DNA from: Hirudinaria manillensis
Taxonomy: Eukaryota; Annelida; Clitellata; Hirudinida; Hirudinidae
Length of the DNA stretch: 64,000 bases
NCBI GenBank assembly: GCA_034509925.1
Contig: CM067526.1
Coordinates: 3,787,501-3,851,500 of the forward strand
Direction of reading: 5' to 3'
Made by a program: the position numbers and the translations under genes. Of this stretch, positions 13,694 to 27,305 are shown piece after piece. Under the pieces are notes generated by a model. The model had not been told where the DNA came from. It did no database searches and worked only from the letters and a program-made list of their open reading frames with translations. The stretch's first letter is position 1; every line of letters starts with the position of its first letter.

Positions 13694-14350
13694 TCACAAT
13701 GTTTGAGGGTTAGTTGTTCCGTTCTCTGTACAAATATAGACATTATCAGGTTTGCCGTTTCTAGAAAACGCAACATGTAATTGCCCATGCGAGAAGCAAT
13801 CCGTGCTTAGGTCTAAACCATGCAGTTCTAAAGATTGTCGATGAGTTTTTGTTTATTGTGATTGCAAAGGCCAATCGAACTGGGAATTGTAATCTCTTAA
13901 ATTGAAATGGCATATCATAAGAATGCTAGAAATGAGGATATCTTCACCTTTTATAGGTCCTGTCTAGATCATTTCTTCTAGTACTTACTGCTCATTAATG
14001 TTTTTACTGCAAGCCGCGTGCCGTTGCAAAGCTTTTTTGGTTGAAATTTCGCAACATGGCATGCCGACTTTCAATTGCAGTATTGGCGGTGGAATCCCTG
14101 GCAGATCGAGTGAATTCAAAAATTCTGTTGGATATTTAACCGCTTCATCTGCTTCCACAACAATGTTGATGTTATTATAAGTGACTGCCTCGCTTTTAAT
14201 ATTGGATTGATTAATATTGTTCGGTTCATCGACGTATTTGTTCTTGGCTCTTGATTAGCTCGTTCACTCAGCCAATCTTATAATTGGTTTGAATATTTGG
14301 AAGTACTTTTTCAACCAATTCTTTTGACGTCACTAAATTACAGAATTTAT
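13694..14350 (-). pseudogene. Helitron Pif1-like helicase, C-terminal fragment, frameshifted
   Basis: Reading the minus strand across several frames gives consecutive blocks of the Helitron helicase. They are a segment with FCNLVTSKELVEKVLPNIQT (about 14,350-14,290), a segment with YPTEFLNSLDLPGIPPPILQ then LKVGMP (about 14,150-14,055), CNGTRLAVKTLM (about 14,030-13,995), PVRLAFAITINK (about 13,885-13,850) and the motif-VI region with DCFSHGQLHVAFSRNGKPDN (about 13,805-13,740), closing with a TGA at 13,694-13,696. At least three frame changes and an in-frame stop separate the blocks, so it is dead. In live elements this protein unwinds DNA during rolling-circle transposition, joined to an N-terminal HUH nuclease that is not visible here. 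Confidence 0.85.
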
Positions 14351-14851
14351 GATGCAACGAAATGAGTCCTGAGGTCAGATCAACCATTTCGAATTTGTTT
14401 TACGCAGAACATTTATTTGCTTTCCTTGGTCTCTGATGGTTTCGCACATGGTATCTGTGTCATAATAGTCTTCAATTCTATATATTTAATAAGACCTTTC
14501 AACTGGCCTTTTGAATTCCCTTCAACAAATTTATTGAGATCATCCCCGCTCGCCTTTAAACAACTTTAGCACAGGTGAGAACCAAGAAGTTCGGCCGCAA
14601 TTCTAATTTCGCAATTGGCCTTGGCATAATTTGGATTCAAACAAAAACGACTTATTTTACAATTTCACAATGCTTAGTTTGATCAGTTTTATTGATAGTT
14701 TCTAAAAGATGAATTTAATATCGTTTAATGATATTTATATCAAACCTATATAAAAACACTCATCTAATCGTGTACCATGTTGTGCCAAAATTTCAAAGCA
14801 ATTGGTTAAGAACTTTCAGAGAACGTTCATTTGAAACAAACACAAACTTAC

Positions 14852-14928
14852 ATATCGTGTAAAAATACGCTTTTTTTCGAAAATCCGGCCATCTTGCCAG
14901 GGACGAAAATAGGCGAACATTTAAATTT
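14852..14928. repeat. Left arm of a 76-bp inverted repeat inside the Helitron
   Basis: This segment is the near-perfect reverse complement of 15,264-15,339 and contains GGCCATCTTGCCAGGGACGA. It is bracketed by two exact copies of a 41-bp sequence (14,813-14,853 and 14,931-14,971), as if it had been inserted with duplication of its flank. Confidence 0.85.
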
Positions 14929-15263
14929 AACTTTCAGAGAACGTTCATTTGAAACAAACACAAACTTACATTTTTATTTATATAGAAGATTATAAAGAAA
15001 TGAAATAAAAATATTAAAAATTATTTCGGCCGATTAATTTAGGTTAATTTCGAGTTGCTTACACTTATACAAAATTATATGTAATCCATATATAACCGTT
15101 TCAAGAGGAAGCAAAAAGGAATTTTGAACTGCTTAGACCAATGTTATTCGATTGATACAGAATCAGATTATTTTATTTTAAATTATATTAAATTATTGAA
15201 TTTGATTATTTTAATTAATTTTAGTTTTAAAATTAAATTTTTATGTATAAAGAAATGAAATAA

Positions 15264-15339
15264 AAATTTAAATGTTCGCCTATTTTCGTCCCTGGCAAGA
15301 TGGCCAGATTTTCGAAAAAAGGGTCTTTTTACACGATAT
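15264..15339. repeat. Right arm of the 76-bp inverted repeat
   Basis: It matches the reverse complement of 14,852-14,928 with a few mismatches. It lies immediately next to the outer copy of the Helitron 5' region (15,349-15,483). Confidence 0.85.
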
Positions 15340-15739
15340 AGTTGTGGCATATATATGAAACCTATATACAAACACTCCCCTGATCGAGTACTATGTTGTG
15401 TCAAAATTTCAAAGCAATTGGTCAAGTACTTTCAGAGAACATTAGCATGTTACAAACGCACATTGCATTTTTATTTATATAGATATATATTATTTTATCT
15501 TAAAAATATAATTATTATAATAATAATTACTTGTAAATTCCTAATATTCTCCTCAATCTGTGTCAATTTACCGCTAAAAGGCATTTTAAAATCGGCACAA
15601 AACATGACCTCGCGTGACCTTGCATGACCTTGCATGACCTTGCATGACCTTACTGACATCCTTCCTGCGTTGCCGTGGAAACCAGAAGAAACACTTTGTT
15701 CTTGGAACGATTTGAAAATTTTAAATTCTGCTTCCGCTA

Positions 15740-15824
15740 CAACATCAACAACTTCAACAACATCAACAACATCAACAACTTCAACAACTTCAACAACTTC
15801 AACAACATCAACAACAGCAACAAC
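15740..15824. repeat. 9-bp repeat array (CAACATCAA / CAACTTCAA)
   Basis: AAC, ATC and TTC triplets alternate with a period of nine over about 85 bp. Threonine/serine-rich or asparagine-rich frames across it are repeat artefacts. Confidence 0.9.
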
Positions 15825-18656
15825 TTTGTCGTTCTTCATAAAATTATTTTCACAAATTACTTTGTTTGAAACAAACTCGCAGACTTTGATTTCGTTTAAT
15901 TTTAATTTAATAAATGTATTTTATTTATATTTGTATTAAATTTTTATTTATATTTGTATTATATTTTTATTTATATTTGTATTATATTTTTAGCTATATT
16001 TTATTTATATTTGTATTATATTTTTAATTATATTTTATTGATATTTATATTTTGTTTAACTTTCATGTAATTTGAATTCTGATGACTTAAATTAAATTAC
16101 GACCAATTAAAATGCTTTTCTTATGATAATTGTAATATTATTGTAATGAATATAGTCTCCTAATTCGTAGCATTAAAACAATGGAATTAAAATTACAGGT
16201 TAATCAAAGTTACAGGTTTGATTTGTTGTTGCTGAATATAAAATCCATTTCAGTTCAAAATCAAATTATTTAAATAAATCATAATTAATAACATTTTATG
16301 GATTAAAACTTGATTTTTAAATCTTTTTTAAATTGAATATTTTTTTATTCCGAAAATACCTGTAGTGCCTTCCGGGAAGAAAATTCTGCTGAAGTTTTAA
16401 CATTTTGGTGTAAAATGATTTTAATGCGATTAGTTTTCATGTCAACGGTTCATAATTCTTTCAATAAGTTTCATATTTCAATATTTTTAATTGTTTATTT
16501 ATCTATAATCAAATAATTAAATAATTGAAAATGATTTCCAAGAAATAAATTAATAAATAAATTAATTAAAATATTCAGCGCTAATTAAAATTAAAATTAA
16601 AATTAAATTGCCATTAAATCCGTGGTTGTTGAAAATAAAGACATTTAAGTGAAATTAATTTTGAAACAAAATGCTACAAATTGACGTGAAATATTTTAAT
16701 GAATTATACGCTGAATTTAAATATGTTTATTAGGAAAAATTGCTTGTTAAAATGATTTAAACAGATTATTCAAGTTTATTATTATTATTATTATTTAAAA
16801 GATTATTAAAATTATTTAACATTAATTAACATTATTTAATTTAAAAAGATTTTTAAAAAGGAAAGTGAAACATTCATTCATTCTCGTCTGCATTCGTGCC
16901 GCCCTTCAGAAGTTCAAAAGGAGAAGAAAAAAAAAAAAAATTTATTTCCAAATAAAAATTTAAATTCTTTGCTAATTGATTTTTTGTTTAATGTCTTTAA
17001 TCGAACTTGTGACGTCATCATCAAATTAGGATCATCATCATCATCAACAGCCATTAATAATATATTTTAATAATTGGTCATAATAATATTATTACGAGTG
17101 AGAGACTCTATTTGCATCATTTTAAAATCTTTATTAATTAAAACAAAATTTAAAAAAAGCTGAAGTAATTATTGACATTAATTTATTTTAAAATCTTTAA
17201 TATTATTATATAAATTATTTATTATTAATATTAATTATTATAAATTATTTATTATTAATATTAATTATTATATTAATTATTTATTAAAATAACGACAAAC
17301 GAAGTAAACTGCAAGAAATATTAAAGTAATTTAAAAAATAAATCGTGTAATTTAAATATTTACAAATATAAATAACAGGTATTTATTACGTGTTGCTTTT
17401 GATTTCTTCCTACGTACCAACAATGGTTCTTGTTAACCATGTTGTTATTTTTCATATTTTACGATTAAATTGCCGAAATAAATGTTCGAATCAATAATTT
17501 GACTTCAAGCAAACTTTAATCTCTTCATAAAGTCTTGAGACGCCTCTAATAAATTATCAAGTAATCGCCGATTAAAGAAATTAATTTTTAAAATTGGTGG
17601 TTATATTAATTAATTCATGGAATGATAAACCAACCTCTTTACAATGAAGAAGGGAGCAAATGATGAAGGAATGACGCGCTGGAAACACTTATACCGGATC
17701 CAATTGAGACGCGCGACATACTTTGAATGATCCATGGTAAAAATGTTTAATTTATTAATTAAATGTAAATTAATTATTATAATAATATTGGAATTAAATA
17801 TTAACTAGTTCATTAATATTAGAGTTAATAAACATTTTATTATTCCATCAAAACATATGCTGGCAATATTAGTCCGGTGTTTGTCTTTACATTAAAAATA
17901 TTTTATGTACAATATAATATAAAATATTATAAAATTCGATTAGTACTGAAATACGAATTACTAAAATTACTTTCAGATTAAAATTCTTTTTTCACAAAAT
18001 CAACAAAAATCCCTGTTAATGTTATTAGAGACGAGCTTGAGAATAAACACGTAGTAATCGTATTTGAGAAAATTAAATTTATCGAAATTAAAACTAAATT
18101 TATCGAAATTCAAATGAACAATTATCATATTATTAATTTCATTAAAATTAATTAATTCAACTAATAAACTGAAAAGTAGAATTTTTACAAATAGCTTAAC
18201 TAATTATTAATTATTTATTAGTTAATTCTTAAAAATTCTGGTCTTATTCCTAATATACGCTTGTTGAACATTTCCATCGCACATCCCTGAACGACGAAGG
18301 TGGTCTCCGGAAACATGCGTTTTTGATGAAATATTATAAATTAAAAAAAATCAATAAACTTTAAATAAATTGCTTTTCCTCTGTTAAAAATAATAATTAA
18401 AATAATTAAAAATAAATCGATTTATTGATTTTATTAAAAACAATTCTTAATATTTAATTTCTATTTATGTCAATTATTTTTTAAAAATATATTTCCCGTC
18501 CTCTCCAACAACAGGAAGGCACAAAGAAGGTCCCTCACGGCAAACGCAAAATTATTTTCTTTTACCATCTAGGATAAAAAAAATTATAGCAGAATAAAAA
18601 TTAATAATATTAATAATAATATTGGCAATTGTATTATTTTATTATTTAGAGCTTAC

Positions 18657-18657
<1 letters not shown>

Positions 18658-18724
<67 letters not shown>
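18658..18724. repeat. (AAT)n microsatellite
   Basis: Pure AAT array of about 22 units. Confidence 0.97.
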
Positions 18725-18725
<1 letters not shown>

Positions 18726-19899
18726 TATGTTATTGGTAATAATAATTGCGGCCAATGACATTTTATGAGAAATTATGTAAAGTATGAATTGAAGCGTTAA
18801 AGAAAATCGAAAGTGAAAAGCACTTCTTTTCAGGCATAAGAAATGGCGGAAGGGTCTCCTTGGTAACTTTGAAGGGTAAAAAGATATAAATTATCAAAAA
18901 TGGAGATATATATATATAAAAAAAGAATATATTTTCAAAGATAAATAGCAATAAATAGCAGACATAAATTTTCATTAAAAAAAATGTCAAAATAAAAAAA
19001 AATTTTAAGCTTTAATTGAAAAGAAACTTATTTGACGAACGAAAAGACACTTTCGAAGGTTAAAAAAAACTTGTTCAATAGAGTCAATAAAACAGAATTT
19101 CAGCTTTGCTTTCTTAACAAAGTCGACCAGTTTTCGACTCGTTTCTTAATTTCGATTAATTTTAAAATTAAAACGTTTTGACTGAAAACTTCTGCAACTT
19201 AATTTCCTTTTGTTTCAATTTATTATTTCTTCTTTTTCTTCAAATTCGCACTTATTAGGTTACTCATTTTCTTCTTGTTTTTTTTTTTTGTTCCTTGACA
19301 TTTCCTCTGCTAATGACTCGGGATAGTCCTCATTCGCCTTCAATCAGCTCTCTCGAGAAGAAGAAGAAACCGAGGAGGTCGCTGGCAATTCTTGATTTTG
19401 CAAATGGCATCCACGCTCTTATCACGGGTCTCAAAATACATTTATTTCAAGACTGAAAGAATTAGTTAAATAGATTTAGAATTTGAAAAACATTTAAGGA
19501 AAATCAAACTTCTTTTTACAGCAGTAAAACCAACAATATTGAGCATTATCCTTTTATTTATTATTATTAATAAAAATATATCTGTAATATGTTATACAAC
19601 AATATATTTATAATATATTGTAATATATTACAATATTTATTTGTTATTATTTATTATCATTCACTTACTGTCACTTATTATCGTCCCGAGTTGCTTTCAG
19701 AAGAAAAATATTTTCTGACCTTAAGACCTTGTTTAATTTCAGGTCGAATTACTTGGAATGCAAATGTACGACTAACTGAACAAAAGAAACAAGAAAACTG
19801 TTTTTTGTTTTGTTTTTGTGGAGATTTTCAGATATTGGCTGTTCTGTTTTTTTTTTAATTAAACTGAGTACGTCATTTCACTACGATGACTGCTATTGC

Positions 19900-19900
<1 letters not shown>

Positions 19901-19947
<47 letters not shown>

Positions 19948-19984
19948 CATCATTATTAGTATTATTTAATTAATTAATTAAGTA

Positions 19985-20044
<60 letters not shown>

Positions 20045-20078
20045 GGTATTATTTAATTAATTAATTAAGTAATTATTT
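19901..20078. repeat. Duplicated (ATT)n block with a shared 33-bp tail
   Basis: Two ATT arrays (19,901-19,958 and 19,988-20,044) are each followed by the same AT-rich tail containing ATTTAATTAATTAATTAAGT. The whole block therefore looks like one segmental tandem duplication. Confidence 0.85.
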
Positions 20079-20192
20079 GTTGTTATTAGCCATGTGAACA
20101 TCCTTCGCCTCATCATACAAAACAATACTAAAAGTAAGAAGCAACAAAACAAACCATTCAAAGGCAAACATCATAAATTCTTTCGCAATAAT

Positions 20193-20194
<2 letters not shown>

Positions 20195-20250
<56 letters not shown>

Positions 20251-20251
20251 T
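20195..20251. repeat. (AAT)n microsatellite
   Basis: Nearly pure AAT array of about 19 units. A further (ATT)n array with TTT interruptions lies at about 20,536-20,597. Confidence 0.95.
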
Positions 20252-20543
20252 CTAACAGTACCCTCAAAATAAGTTGAATCCTGAATAAATCACAATCTCT
20301 TCTGCCAAAGCATTCCAATCATTTACAATTTGGCACTATTAAATTTTGTACAAAATAAAAAGAATTATTTCAAGCAACATCTCTTTGACACCGAAACTGC
20401 CATCTTTGATAGATATTCTGTTCCTTCTGACCTCAGGGCAAACATTAACGAGGGACTCGCAACCTCTGGAGCCAACGCATATAATACGTTTTAAGCGATT
20501 AGATCAGCTCTTTCTGCAGACTAAATATGGCAACTTTATTATT

Positions 20544-20574
<31 letters not shown>

Positions 20575-21094
20575 TTATTTTTATTATTATTATTAACTAC
20601 TACGATATAATACAGTTATTTACAAAAGACAGCTTGCAATTTCCAGTCGTGCAAATAATTAAATAAATGAAATCCGAAACCAAAACTGAAAAAATCTTCT
20701 TGCAACAAATTATTGCCAATTTATATTTAATAATTATTTAAATTTAAAATCCAAGGCTTAAATTCATAATCCTTCCGGTAAATCCTCTCTGAATGGGTCT
20801 TGAAGGAGTTCAATTGGAAATCTCGGAAAATTGATTTTTTTTATTTTTATAAAATATTGGAATTAAATAGATTGTTAATCAACATAAATTCTAGGCTAAT
20901 TGACATTCAAAATAAGTGCTAAATTTGTATAATAAATAATAAAGAGAGGAATTGATTGGAAAATTTACAAAATAAGAAAAAGGTGTTTAATGTTAATCTT
21001 TTGATGCTCACGTTTTAATAATTTAATTCCTTTATAAATTATATTTTAATAAAATTATGATCGATCTTTTTCGATTTGTACTGTAGATGGCGAT

Positions 21095-21267
<173 letters not shown>

Positions 21268-23919
21268 GTGAATTATTGACGCAACGTTTAATATCATGTT
21301 CTCATAATTCACATGAAAGCAATGACAAAACTCATAAACTTTCAAAACGTGCTGCAGTTATTTACAATGTAATTATTCGTTTTTCATTTACATTACAATG
21401 ATAATAAATTATGATAATATATTATAATGATGCAAGGATTATTACAAATGTAAATTTATTACACCTTAATTTATTACATTGCAATCTATTAAATTGTAAT
21501 TTATTAAATTGTAATTTATTACACCGTAATTAGAACATTACAACATAAATAACTAAAACAAAAATAATTTTTATCCTTCAAACAAACCCGTGAAAAGCAC
21601 CATTGATCATTTAAGTCTGAAAATTCAGTGTTCATTTCCTTTAAACTATTAGAGACACTCTGACATTTTCCGTACCTTCTAGTAAAATACGAATATAAAT
21701 ATTAATAATATTATGAATATTAATTAATATGAATAATAATAATAATAATAATAATATATAATAATATTAATTAATAAATGTCGTGACACACAAAATAAAC
21801 ACATGGATGCTGAAATTTATTTTCCTTTCTAAATAAAAAGCAATATTTGCAAATAATTTCATTTGTAATTGTTTTGCAAATAAAAGTTAATTAAAACAAC
21901 TATTCGCAAAATAAAAGAGGGAAAGAGGTCTGGAATTGAGGTCCTCATTGATATTTACGGTTTCTATGGTGATTCCTAATGTTGTAGCTGTTGTTGCTTG
22001 TGTGGCAAATGCTGTGATTAGCGTGCATCGGCAGATTAATGGCATACATCCAATGATGAATGCTTGTGATTGAATGATCAGCAAGGTCAGTGATTGAACA
22101 GGCAGGTAAGTGATTGAACACGTGCCCTGATTGAGATTGGTAATGTATGAGCGATAATTTGATCGAGTTGGCTTGACTAAGGAGTTGCCAGAAACTCGTT
22201 GATTCCAGGTTCCAAAAATGAATTCTAAAGTTAAAGTATCATTTATTATTATTATTATTATTTCATTATTATAAATATATATTTAATATTAGTAATAATT
22301 CATAACAATTGTTGTTATTGATAATAATTTCCTGAAATAAGGAAATAGAAATAAATGATTATGTATCAATTTCAATGTAATTATAACATCATGTTCAAAT
22401 TCTCAGAAATGTTTCAAAGGGTCGCCATGGAATCCTTGCAAATTCTGAAAATATTTCAAAATTTCCAAGAATTAAATTTTAAAAATATCCAAAAAAACGT
22501 TTCAATTCTTGCTCTTTCTGACAGGAAGTCGAGAGAAAATTCCCCTTTTGACGCTTTGCTCGTCACGCTTTTGTCAATTATTTTTACTTATTTATCTAAT
22601 TTATCGTTTTATAATCATATTAATATTATTACTGTTAATATAATTTAATAATAAAATTACAAATTAAAAATTAAAGTTAATATTGCACGATAGAATTTTA
22701 TTATTACGATATTTTTATATTATTATATTATTAGCATATATATCATAAAAATTATTATATTTCGTAATTTTATGATTAGTTTATTATTATTTTCTTTTCA
22801 TTTTACAAATCCATCAACACGCGATTAAGTTTTAATTGGTTCAAGAGTTTGTTTGTTTGTTTGTTTTTTAAATGTTAATTATTTCTAATTATTCGTGTAA
22901 TAACGGATCGGAAGGTGATTTCTTCAACGGTGTACTTGATGTTTGCTTCCATGACGTGCGCTGTGCTTTTTCTTGTGACAACACGTCATCCGGATTAATC
23001 CGTCAATTAATTCCAGCTCTTAGAGCTGTCGCTGCTGTCGCCATCGTCCTCGTCGTCATCGTCGTCGTCAAAGTATTGGCGCCGAGTCACGCGAAATGTA
23101 AGACGTTTGTTTTTCTCAATTAAGTCCTCATTGGAATCATCTCCTTAATGGCTCCTCATTGAATTTCAATCCGTGAAACTTAAAACATCATCGGATGTTT
23201 GATTATATTAAAAAACCAAAAATTAAAATATAAGCTGCAGCAACAGGCGATACTTAAATTATTTAAAAAGTATTTTATATTTAAAGTATTTTAAAATTAT
23301 TTTATATTTATTTTATATTTAAATTATTTACAAATTATTTTTATTTTTACGAATTAATTCAATAATTTATTTCCATTCACTTTATCTCTGAGACTTTTGA
23401 TTAATCGTTAATGTTAATTATGTCATTTATGAATCATAACATTTAACTTACATTATTTATATTGTATCATTTAATTTGTATTATTTAATTTATATTATTC
23501 AATTTATATTATTTGGTTACTTAATTAATTAATTAATTTATTTATTTTATTTAATGCAACTGAGTGAAATATATAGTTTCAACAATAAGATTTTATCATC
23601 CGTTTTTTCTTGGTTAATCAGGCAATTGGAAACATATAATTTCATCCGCATGCAATCCGTTTTCATTCACTCCACCTCCGTTGAATCTAAAAATCACAAT
23701 CTAATGTTGGAATTTCGGAGGATTATAAAATAAATTCATTAAATCCTGGTCATCCATCTTATGCGATTTATTTTGATATTAGAATTACGAAATTATTTAA
23801 TAATTAAACAGCTTTTATTGGATTTTAATTATGTCAATAATATTGTAAAATTAAAACTATTAGTCCGAAAAGAAATCATAAATGGCAGCAATAGTAATAT
23901 TAACAACAATAATATTGCC

Positions 23920-23980
<61 letters not shown>

Positions 23981-24020
23981 TTAATAATAATAATAATAAG
24001 AAGAAGAAGAAGAAGAAGAA
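23920..24020. repeat. (AAT)n followed by (AAG)n compound microsatellite
   Basis: About 26 AAT units, with one ACATT interruption, pass directly into about seven AAG units. Confidence 0.95.
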
Positions 24021-24990
24021 TAACAACAAAGTGTCGTTTTCCTAATTTGTCACCATCTTTCACAATCCATGAAAACAATTGCATCATCGTTTGCATTGGT
24101 GTTCCATCAATTTTCGGTTCTGCGAAAATATGTTCCGTCCTCAAAGCGTTCAATAAAAATTATTAAATATGGCAATAAATTATCATTTCCCGCCGAAAGG
24201 AACGGCGCAGACGAATGTACTCGCGCTGATGGAAACAAACTCGCGATGCATGCAGCGGAACAATAAAATATTTTCCACTTTAAAACGATCAGACGTTCGC
24301 TCGAACCCTGGAATCGCTCTCCTCGTCTTCATCGTGTTGGAGAGCCTGGTACCCTGCCAGACGTACCAGACTTGAACCTTACCTCGACTCCACTCAGGGT
24401 AATCAATCCATCCATCCATCTATCCATCCAACTGTCCATCCATCCAACCCTCATCCTATCCTACCCCTATTCTAACTCCTCAAACTGGAAAGCCAGTGAA
24501 AACTGATAAAACTTGCCTCCTTGAAATGAGTTTTGCCTGTCAATTGTACATCCACCCACTTTTTCGTCATCTATTGTCATCACTGACATAAAATCCTTTA
24601 AAATATAAAGAAGAAATCGATACTCTTGGGATTTCACTTATAATCATAAATTCAAGTCATATATTCATTGCGACGTTTAACGATCGATCTATTGGAGAAT
24701 TGAAGAAGAAGATGAAGAAGAAGGAGAATAATAAGGAACAACAACAGAGAAAAATAAATAACTTCGTCTAAAAGTGAACTATGGATTAAAATCTTAAAAA
24801 AAAAAACATTTTTCTTTCTTCCATCAGTTTCCTGATGCATGGAATGCCACAAATCCGCAGCTTCATCCTTGGTTCTTCTGATTAGAACGGGTGCAAATTG
24901 TTTATTCTTCGCCGGTTTTGCCTGCAATTTTTCCAATTTCATTTCCATGATTTCAATGAGTTTCCTTCTTTTTTTTTTGGTTAAAGTTTC

Positions 24991-25062
24991 ATTCATTCAT
25001 TCATTCATTCATTCATTCATTCATTCATTCATTCATTCATTCATTCATTCATTCATTCATTC
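24991..25062. repeat. (ATTC)18 microsatellite
   Basis: Pure ATTC array. It immediately precedes, on the minus strand, the short charged reading frame described in the findings. Confidence 0.97.
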
Positions 25063-25405
25063 TTTCATTCTTTTCTTTTTTCGTTTCTTCTTCGTTCGAT
25101 CTTCAAATAATCGTTCGTCTTCGAAGAGCCATTTGTTAGCAAAGGATCAATTACTTGATTCGTTCAGCAATTGATTATATTTCACTCAGAGATTAATGAC
25201 GCATTTATTGATTTCAAGACGTCCTATCTAGGTCAGGTTAAAACGATTCTCTCGTTTTATTGGTCCGATATGACATAATAATTGAAATTAAAAAGTGTTT
25301 TGTTTTTTTTTTTCAGGAAAGTTTTTATTTTACAAAAACAAATGAAAACATGAAACTGCCGCGTAATGCTTTTGTTTGTAACAAATAATAAAAGAAATGA
25401 TGTGC

Positions 25406-25438
25406 AATAATAATAATAATAATAATGATAATAATAAT

Positions 25439-25480
<42 letters not shown>
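25406..25480. repeat. (AAT)n microsatellite
   Basis: AAT array with one GAT and one TAT interruption, about 25 units. Confidence 0.95.
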
Positions 25481-26823
25481 TGTGGTCCCAGTAATTACAA
25501 AGCATTATAAACTGCCCATGTAATAATAAGACTTTGTGCTTTGCAAATATTCGAACAACGAGAACGAATATGGAACATAAAGGCGGTCATGAATTATTCA
25601 CAACCTGATAATTCACTTAAATTGCTTTACGTACGTTCAATACAAGTCCTTGTTAACGCACTGAAACCCGGTAATTTCTGAAAATTATCTATTTCTGAAT
25701 TTATAATTGTACGGTTATTTCTGAATTTATGTTTCTACGCTGATTTGTTAGTCGGGTTTTTCATTTTTCCAATGCTTTTTAAGGATTCTTTTTAGCGGAA
25801 ATTGTTCCATATTCTCAAAAATGTGACGTCCATAACTCCAAATTTTACGCAAGCCCCAAATTTTACGGCAAAAAAATTTCAGTTTCGGTGTTGCGTTTGA
25901 CATGGCGAAATGAATAACGATGCTTGATTTATGTAACGCTCTAAGCAGAATGTCAGGGACTCTTAGCCATTTTTATAGCGCCTTTCCAAGGGACTAGCGA
26001 GTTGCATTGCTAAACCGAAGTACTAAACTTTGGCACAGCATTTTCGTCGCAGAAAGTAAATTATGGGAAAGTATTTCATTGAAGTTGAACGAATCGACAT
26101 CATATGATTGAAAACGACTTGAAATTTAAAAAGCGATGTGAAGTTAAAATATAGAAATAAACTTAGAAGATTTTTCAAGAACAGTTTAATACTTGTATCC
26201 CTAAAATTCGATGACAAGCAGAATTCAGGTGTGTCGCACCAGCAAGCATACGACTACGTCCTGACAGGAACATCCAAGAACGTTCCACATGATCGAACAG
26301 CCCATTCCATGGCTCGGGGTCATTCAGATCACAGCAGATAAACCTAAAGTAAAAGCTGGGGACTAAATCCATCCAAGATGCTTCAGTCGGACTAAGAAAA
26401 GGGTATTTTTTTTGGATCCGTATCTGAACATTTTAAATATATATTTAGAAATAAATATTAAATCTGTATCTGCATAATTTAAATATATACTTAGAAATTG
26501 TTAGAAATAAACTTGTTGTAAATTTTTAGTTTTTAGAATTTATTAATTATTGTCCGTCCACAACTGAATTAAAACCGATTAAAAGCATCAAATTTCCTCA
26601 TAGAAATATTATAAAGTGCATAAAAGTATTGAATCTGATCACGTTAATGACAGCAAATTGTTCATTTATTTTTTTATTTTTTTAATTTCCTTCTCAAATT
26701 CTTTCATTGGTTTCCGATTTCGCAAACATTTCGGCAAAAAAGAAAAAAATTGGCGAAATCATAAACCTTTGCAAATAATATTTTTATTTGTAAATGTCAA
26801 GCATTCAACGTGCTTCAAAGTTT

Positions 26824-26840
26824 CCCCCCCCCCCCCCCCC
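26824..26840. repeat. C17 homopolymer
   Basis: Seventeen consecutive C in a very AT-rich setting (G17 on the minus strand). Confidence 0.97.
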
Positions 26841-27305
26841 ATTCGGAAAGCAAATTTGTAGGTGAAAGATATTGTGACCCCAAAGTTATCTGCAGCAAAT
26901 AAATAAAGAAACAAATCCTTAACGTATAAAGGAAGACAAAAATAACATTTGAAAAATCCCATAAATTAGCATTAATTTGGCATTAACAGGAGAAGAAATC
27001 ACAGAAACACGAACAGGTTTTAAAGCGAAAAAACTAGCAACAAGCATTTTTCAAGATTTTGTATTGAGCTCGAGTCACAGGCAGCTTCGAGACCCAATAA
27101 CCAAGTGATTGAAAACTGTTCTTAAGAAGTACTCTAAAGTTGAGCCAAATATAAATTATCAAATCATTTCTTCAATGTCATCGTAAAGACCCAGTCAACA
27201 ATTGGTTTCATTCTTTTGAAAGCAATAACCCTCGAAAAAAAAATTTGAAATAACGCTTCTTGACACTCAATTTTCAGCCGTGGAAGTCAATAGTTCTTCG
27301 TGGAA

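Larger units (their letters stand above)
13597..15483 (-). mobile_element. Decayed Helitron with both termini
   Basis: On the minus strand the element starts TCTATATAAATAAAAATG and ends in CTAG, with an A before and a T after. This matches Helitron rules: 5' TC, 3' CTRR, insertion into AT. Nine bases before the CTAG is a hairpin with arms GCCAC and GTGGC (within 13,606-13,627), the expected 3' terminator structure. The interior holds Pif1-type helicase remnants, listed separately. I did not recognise the Rep/HUH part, so this is probably a 5'-deleted autonomous copy. Repeats at its 5' side (14,738-14,986 and 15,264-15,483) suggest a second, internal 5' end at about 14,986. Confidence 0.85.
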
